The notes under the pieces are model-generated. The model searched no databases and was not told the origin of the DNA. It saw nothing but the letters and a program-made list of their open reading frames with translations. DNA of 45,889 nt. It comes from an uncultured Chitinophagaceae bacterium. GTDB lineage: Bacteria; Bacteroidota; Bacteroidia; Chitinophagales; Chitinophagaceae. Both the position numbers and the translations under genes were made by a program. Location: the NCBI GenBank assembly GCA_938017685.1, contig CALIIL010000003.1, forward strand, positions 1 through 45,889. The letters run 5' to 3'. This document shows, piece by piece, positions 42,522-45,889 of this stretch; within the stretch, counting starts at the first letter, position 1; the number at the start of each line of letters is the position of its first letter.

Positions 42522-42794
42522 ATGGCAGCAATAACATCAGAACGCAAACAAGAAGTTTTTGGCGAATACGGCAAGAACAAACAAGATACAGGAAGTATCG
42601 AGGGTCAAATCGCTATGCTTACAGAGCGTATTAACCACATCGCTGGTCATTTAAAAGAAAACAAGAAGGACCACTCAAGTAAGAATGGTCTAATGAAAAT
42701 GGTAGGACGCCGCAAGCGTTTTCTTGCATACCTTGCTAAAACTGACTTAGAAGGCTACCGTGCCTTAATAGCTAAGTTAGGTCTTAGAAAATAA
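42522..42794 (+). CDS. rpsO: 30S ribosomal protein S15 (uS15)
   Basis: 90 residues of the expected length. The S15 signature is clear: [19 protein letters not shown] (cited as [16 protein letters not shown]), [15 protein letters not shown], and [13 protein letters not shown]15 binds 16S rRNA early in assembly of the small subunit's central domain. It has its own promoter and a strong terminator, and precedes pnp, the same order as in many bacteria. Confidence 0.98.
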   Translation: MAAITSERKQEVFGEYGKNKQDTGSIEGQIAMLTERINHIAGHLKENKKDHSSKNGLMKMVGRRKRFLAYLAKTDLEGYRALIAKLGLRK

Positions 42795-42805
42795 ATTTAA
42801 TATTC

Positions 42806-42842
42806 ATTCCCTCCAAGTAGCCTTGGAGGGAATTACTTTTTT
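42806..42842 (+). terminator. Strong Rho-independent terminator of rpsO
   Basis: ATTCCCTCCAAG (42806-42817) pairs perfectly with CTTGGAGGGAAT (42822-42833) around TAGC, followed by TACTTTTTT. Confidence 0.92.
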
Positions 42843-42847
42843 AGCCC

Positions 42848-42879
42848 AAAAATGCTACCAAATAAGGTCAGCATTTTTT
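42848..42879 (+). terminator. Second hairpin with T-run between rpsO and pnp
   Basis: AAAAATGCTACC (42848-42859) pairs with GGT-C-AGCATTTTT (42866-42878), one bulged C, loop AAATAA, ending in a run of T. It may back up the rpsO terminator or form a pnp leader structure. A 9-base direct repeat TAGCCCAAA overlaps or flanks it at 42842-42850 and 42889-42897. Confidence 0.55.
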
Positions 42880-42939
42880 GTGGTTTTATAGCCCAAACGG
42901 GGCAGATCAATTATAATCATTTAAAAACAAAAAACAATT

Positions 42940-45060
42940 ATGTTTAACGTACACGAACAAACAATAGATCTAGGAGATGGCAGATCTATCAAATTAGAAA
43001 CAGGTAAGCTGGCGCGCCAAGCGCACGGTTCTGTTCTAGTAACTATGGGTAAATGCGCCCTTTTAGCAACCGTAGTGGCTGCTAAAGAACCAAGACCAGG
43101 TCAAGGGTTCTTTCCTTTGACGGTTGATTACCAAGAAAAATTTGCGGCCGCAGGTCGTATTCCGGGCTCTTTCTTTAAAAGAGAAGGCCGATTAAATGAT
43201 TATGAAATTTTGGTTTCTCGTTTAATTGATAGAGCGCTGCGCCCTTTATTCCCTAAAGATTACTTATGTGAGGTGCAAGTAATGGTTTCATTACAATCGT
43301 CTGATCCAGAAATTACACCTGATTGTATGGCTGGACTAGCAGCTTCGGCAGCATTGGCCGTATCGGACATTCCGGTGCAAGAAATTACCTCGGCGGTACG
43401 CATTGCAAAAGTAGACGGTCAATTCGTGATCAATCCTACGCGCACTCAAATGGCTGAAGCAAGCCTTGAATTTATTATTGCTGGTACAGCCGACAATATT
43501 ATGATGGTAGAGGGTGAAAGTAGCGAGTGTAGCGAGGAAGAATTAATTGAAGCCATTGAAGCGGGACATGCTGCGGTGAAAGATCAAGTAGCTGCACAGG
43601 TTGCATTGCGCAAGGCTGTGGGCGTGGAAGGTCATAGAGATTACCCTAAGGCACACACCAATGAAGAATTAAGAGCTAAGATATTTGAGTTAGCTGAGGA
43701 TAAAGTAAAAGATATAGTGCGTGCGCACTCTCCTAAAGGAGTTAGAAGCCAAGCATACGCTGATTTACACACTGAGGTTAAAGAATCTTTAGGAGAATTG
43801 CCAGAAGAAGATGCTGCATTGGTTGGTAAATATATAGGTGAAGTACAAAAGCAAGCTACCCGTAACATTATGCTGGACGAGGAAACTCGTATTGACGGAC
43901 GTAAATGGGATGAGGTAAGACCTTTAAACATGGAGACTGATTACTTAGCTTCTCCGCATGGTTCAGCACTATTTACTCGTGGTGAAACGCAGAGTTTAAG
44001 TACTGCAACTTTAGGTACGCCTGAAGATGAAAAAATGTTGGAAACTGCCCAAACTAAAGAATTCCAAAAATTCTATTTACACTATAATTTCCCTGGCTTT
44101 AGTACTGGTGAGCCAAGACCTAATCGTGGTCCTGGACGTAGAGAAGTAGGTCATGGTAACTTAGCACAACGTTCGTTAGAAAAAGTATTGCCTAAAGATT
44201 ACCCTTATACAATCCGTATCATTTCTGATATTTTAGAAAGTAATGGTTCCTCTTCTATGGCTACAGTTTGTGCTGGTTCATTAGCCATGATGGATGCAGG
44301 TGTTCCAATTAGCAAGCATGTAAGTGGTGTAGCTATGGGAATGATTTCTCGTGCTGAAGATGGTAAGTTCTGTGTATTAACTGATATATTGGGAGATGAA
44401 GATCACTTAGGTGATATGGATTTTAAAGTAACGGGTACGCGCGATGGTATCACAGCTGTACAAATGGATATTAAAGTTGACGGTTTGAGCATGGACGTTA
44501 TGCGTCAAGCATTAGCACAAGCTAATAAAGGTCGTTTGCACATTTTGGATGCGATGTATGAGCACATGCCTGCACATCGTGAGGAGATGAAACCACAAAC
44601 GCCGCGTATGTTGTCTATCAACATTGATCGTGAGTTTATTGGTGCCATTATCGGACCAGGTGGTAAAGTAATTCAAGAATTACAACGCGAGACTGGAACG
44701 AACATTAGCATTGAAGAAGTTGATGAGCAAGGTATTGTAAAAATATTCTCAGCTGATGCTGAAGGTGCTGATAAAGCGATGGCCTTTGTAAAAGGAATTG
44801 TTGCAACGCCTGAAGTGGGTGAAGAATATGATTCTATTGTAAAGTCAATCATGCCTTATGGTGCGTTTGTAGAGTTTATGCCTGGTAAGCAAGGCTTATT
44901 GCATATCTCAGAAGTATCTCATGAGCGCTTAGAGAACATGGATGGTATCTTTAAAGAAGGCGATAAAGTGAAAGTTAAGTTAGTTGGAAAAGATCAAAAG
45001 ACTGGGAAATTTAAACTTTCTCGTAAGGTTCTTTTGCCAAAAAAAGAAAAAGAAGCATAG
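42940..45060 (+). CDS. pnp: Polyribonucleotide nucleotidyltransferase (PNPase)
   Basis: Phosphorolytic 3'-5' exoribonuclease, 706 residues. Two RNase PH domains are seen: the first with GSVLVTMGKCALLATVVA (cited as GSVLVTMGKCALLATV) and FKREGRLNDYEILVSRLIDRALRPLF (cited as RLIDRALRPLF), the second with LFTRGETQSL, EPRPNRGPGRREVGHGNLA (cited as GRREVGHGNLA) and SDILESNGSSSMATVC. A KH domain (FIGAIIGPGGKVIQELQ) and an S1 domain (VKSIMPYGAFVEFMPGKQGL) close the protein. An A-rich leader (AAAAACAAAAAACAATT) directly precedes the ATG with no Shine-Dalgarno site. The usual partner of RNase E/G in RNA decay, it lies near rng here. Confidence 0.97.
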   Translation: MFNVHEQTIDLGDGRSIKLETGKLARQAHGSVLVTMGKCALLATVVAAKEPRPGQGFFPLTVDYQEKFAAAGRIPGSFFKREGRLNDYEILVSRLIDRALRPLFPKDYLCEVQVMVSLQSSDPEITPDCMAGLAASAALAVSDIPVQEITSAVRIAKVDGQFVINPTRTQMAEASLEFIIAGTADNIMMVEGESSECSEEELIEAIEAGHAAVKDQVAAQVALRKAVGVEGHRDYPKAHTNEELRAKIFELAEDKVKDIVRAHSPKGVRSQAYADLHTEVKESLGELPEEDAALVGKYIGEVQKQATRNIMLDEETRIDGRKWDEVRPLNMETDYLASPHGSALFTRGETQSLSTATLGTPEDEKMLETAQTKEFQKFYLHYNFPGFSTGEPRPNRGPGRREVGHGNLAQRSLEKVLPKDYPYTIRIISDILESNGSSSMATVCAGSLAMMDAGVPISKHVSGVAMGMISRAEDGKFCVLTDILGDEDHLGDMDFKVTGTRDGITAVQMDIKVDGLSMDVMRQALAQANKGRLHILDAMYEHMPAHREEMKPQTPRMLSINIDREFIGAIIGPGGKVIQELQRETGTNISIEEVDEQGIVKIFSADAEGADKAMAFVKGIVATPEVGEEYDSIVKSIMPYGAFVEFMPGKQGLLHISEVSHERLENMDGIFKEGDKVKVKLVGKDQKTGKFKLSRKVLLPKKEKEA

Positions 45061-45087
45061 ATCTACTTAGATAAAGCGTAATTAGAG

Positions 45088-45115
45088 AGCCTCTTCGTAT
45101 TGGAGAGGCTTTTTT
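45088..45115 (+). terminator. Rho-independent terminator of pnp
   Basis: AGCCTCTTC (45088-45096) pairs with GGAGAGGCT (45102-45110), one wobble, 5-base loop, followed by a T-run. Confidence 0.85.
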
Positions 45116-45150
45116 ATGCAATAAATGTTTAGTTATCAATTCTTAGCCTA

Positions 45151-45182
45151 TTTGAAATTGAAATCTAATTCGATTACCTTCG
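45151..45182 (+). promoter_or_regulatory. Putative promoter of the lipoprotein gene
   Basis: TTTG at 45151-45154 and TACCTTCG at 45175-45182 (one mismatch to TAnnTTTG), 20 bases apart, 21 bases before the ATG at 45204. Confidence 0.45.
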
Positions 45183-45203
45183 CAGCACAAAACTATTTCG
45201 AAA

Positions 45204-45665
45204 ATGAAAAAAATAATAACAATCGTATTAGCTGTAGCTTTAATGGGTGCAACATTCTCTTCATGCAAAAATGGAGGTGATCCTAAAAAAGATGCAGAAA
45301 CTGCTGCTTCTTCTTTCTTGAACAGCATTAAAGACATGGACTACACAAAAGCTAAAGAATTTGGAACTGACAATACAGCACAAATGTTGGAAATGATGTC
45401 TTCATTTACTTCTATGATGCCTGATTCAGTTAAAGAAGAAGCTAAGAAAATCACTTTTGATATTTCTGAAGTAACTATCAGCGAAGCTGGAGATGCTGCT
45501 ACTGTTAAGTTTGCAGGAAGCGATGCTCCGGATAAAACGGAAGAAATCAAATTGGTTAAACAAGAAGATAAATGGTTAGTTGATATGGAAGTACCTCAAG
45601 CTCCACAAATGGAAGCACCAGCAATGGAAGGAACTGAAATGCCTGCACCAGCGCCAACTAAATAG
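45204..45665 (+). CDS. Lipoprotein with DUF4878-like domain
   Basis: 153 residues. A signal peptide ends in a lipobox-like FSSC (Cys at residue 21), giving a lipid-anchored protein processed by LspA. The mature part resembles DUF4878-type small lipoproteins of the NTF2-like fold: a helix with AETAASSFLNSIKDMDYTKA (cited as ASSFLNSIKDMDYTKA), then strands FDISEVTISEAGDAATVKF (cited as DISEVTISEAGDAATV) and LVKQEDKWLVDM. The last 20 or so residues are Pro/Ala/Met-rich (MEAPAMEGTEMPAPAP) and outside the domain. The 3' end is only 7 bases from the stop of a convergent transposase, so the tail could have been altered by insertion. Confidence 0.78.
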   Translation: MKKIITIVLAVALMGATFSSCKNGGDPKKDAETAASSFLNSIKDMDYTKAKEFGTDNTAQMLEMMSSFTSMMPDSVKEEAKKITFDISEVTISEAGDAATVKFAGSDAPDKTEEIKLVKQEDKWLVDMEVPQAPQMEAPAMEGTEMPAPAPTK

Positions 45666-45672
45666 TCGGCCC

Positions 45673-45889
45673 TTAAAAACGCTTTATTTTTAGTGCTATA
45701 ATTTTTAAATTAGTAAAATATATTCCTAAGGTGTACCTGTTAAAGCAGAAAACGATTTTTAAATAAAGCCCGAAAGTATTCTTTAGGAGTTTACTCATTA
45801 ATTTTTTGAAGTTAAACCCAGCCGCTGCCATAATAAAATTAATACTATCGCCTACTTGTCCTTTTAGATAGTTTAAATTGGCTCGGTGA
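45673..45889 (-). CDS. Transposase, C-terminal part (IS5/IS1182-like), cut by the window edge
   Basis: On the minus strand a frame enters from the right edge and ends at TAA (45673-45675) after 71 residues. It reads HRANLNYLKGQVGDSINFIM then AAAGFNFKKLMSKLL and a hydrophobic end. The NYLKG-x-GD-xIN-xxxAAAGFN-x-KK pattern is the C-terminus typical of IS5/IS1182-type DDE transposases of Bacteroidota. The N-terminus, catalytic residues and the far end of the element lie outside the window. The near inverted repeat was not identified and would have to lie in or next to the lipoprotein 3' end. Confidence 0.75.
   Translation of the reverse strand, partial: HRANLNYLKGQVGDSINFIMAAAGFNFKKLMSKLLKNTFGLYLKIVFCFNRYTLGIYFTNLKIIALKIKRF

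Overview
The window is chromosomal DNA from a member of the Bacteroidota. It is AT-rich. Genes are preceded by A-rich leaders with no convincing Shine-Dalgarno sites, and many starts sit just downstream of the Bacteroidota-type -7 element TAnnTTTG. Type IX secretion (T9SS) genes and T9SS cargo tails recur, and the order mutY-ssb-gldE lies divergent to an HU/IHF gene and rng, as is common in this phylum. The class cannot be fixed from the sequence alone. Coding density is high: 37 genes in all, counting two interrupted genes once each and one transposase cut by the right edge. No non-coding gap exceeds 300 bases. I saw no tRNA, rRNA or CRISPR array.

Layout. 1-3.5 kb: engB (-), ubiE and porT (+, overlapping), a small palindromic repeat, an orphan gene resembling WapI-type toxin immunity proteins, and lspA (-). 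3.5-11.3 kb (-): a large secreted lamin-tail protein with a T9SS tail, broken by a frameshift, then an operon of ligase-associated DEXH helicase, pdeM and a dipeptide epimerase. The helicase carries an in-frame TGA where the family has tryptophan. 11.4-17.7 kb (+): a DUF1800/DUF1501 pair whose second member has a Tat-like signal and a T9SS tail, then a tight three-gene unit of a secreted lamin-tail-like protein and two related outer-membrane-barrel-like proteins. 17.7-22.8 kb: an MBL-fold hydrolase, a 1069-residue degenerate-peptidase/propeller/barrel protein, and a convergent BamA-type barrel. 22.9-27 kb: ileS and a DksA-like protein with a histone-H1-like tail. 27-38.8 kb (-): membrane hydrolase, fabH, a secreted triple-repeat protein, ispF, porV, porU, gldE, ssb, mutY. 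38.8-45.9 kb (+): HU/IHF, a TPR protein, a 30-residue basic AURKAIP1/COX24-type protein, rng, a PnuC-type transporter, rpsO, pnp and a lipoprotein. The window ends inside a transposase (-).

How the genes work together. PorT, PorV and PorU are parts of the T9SS: outer-membrane component, substrate shuttle and C-terminal-signal peptidase. At least three proteins encoded here carry the tail this system recognises, so machinery and cargo share the window. GldE, of the gliding/T9SS neighbourhood, sits upstream of porU, where gldD is usually found. The right-hand block is RNA- and translation-centred: RNase G, the basic micro-protein, S15 and PNPase.

Most notable: two broken reading frames within about 4.2 kb, one a stop at an expected Trp; near-absence of TGA as a stop codon; the lamin-tail plus twin-barrel operon; the Tat-plus-T9SS DUF1501 protein; and the DksA-like protein that has an H1-like tail and has lost most zinc ligands.
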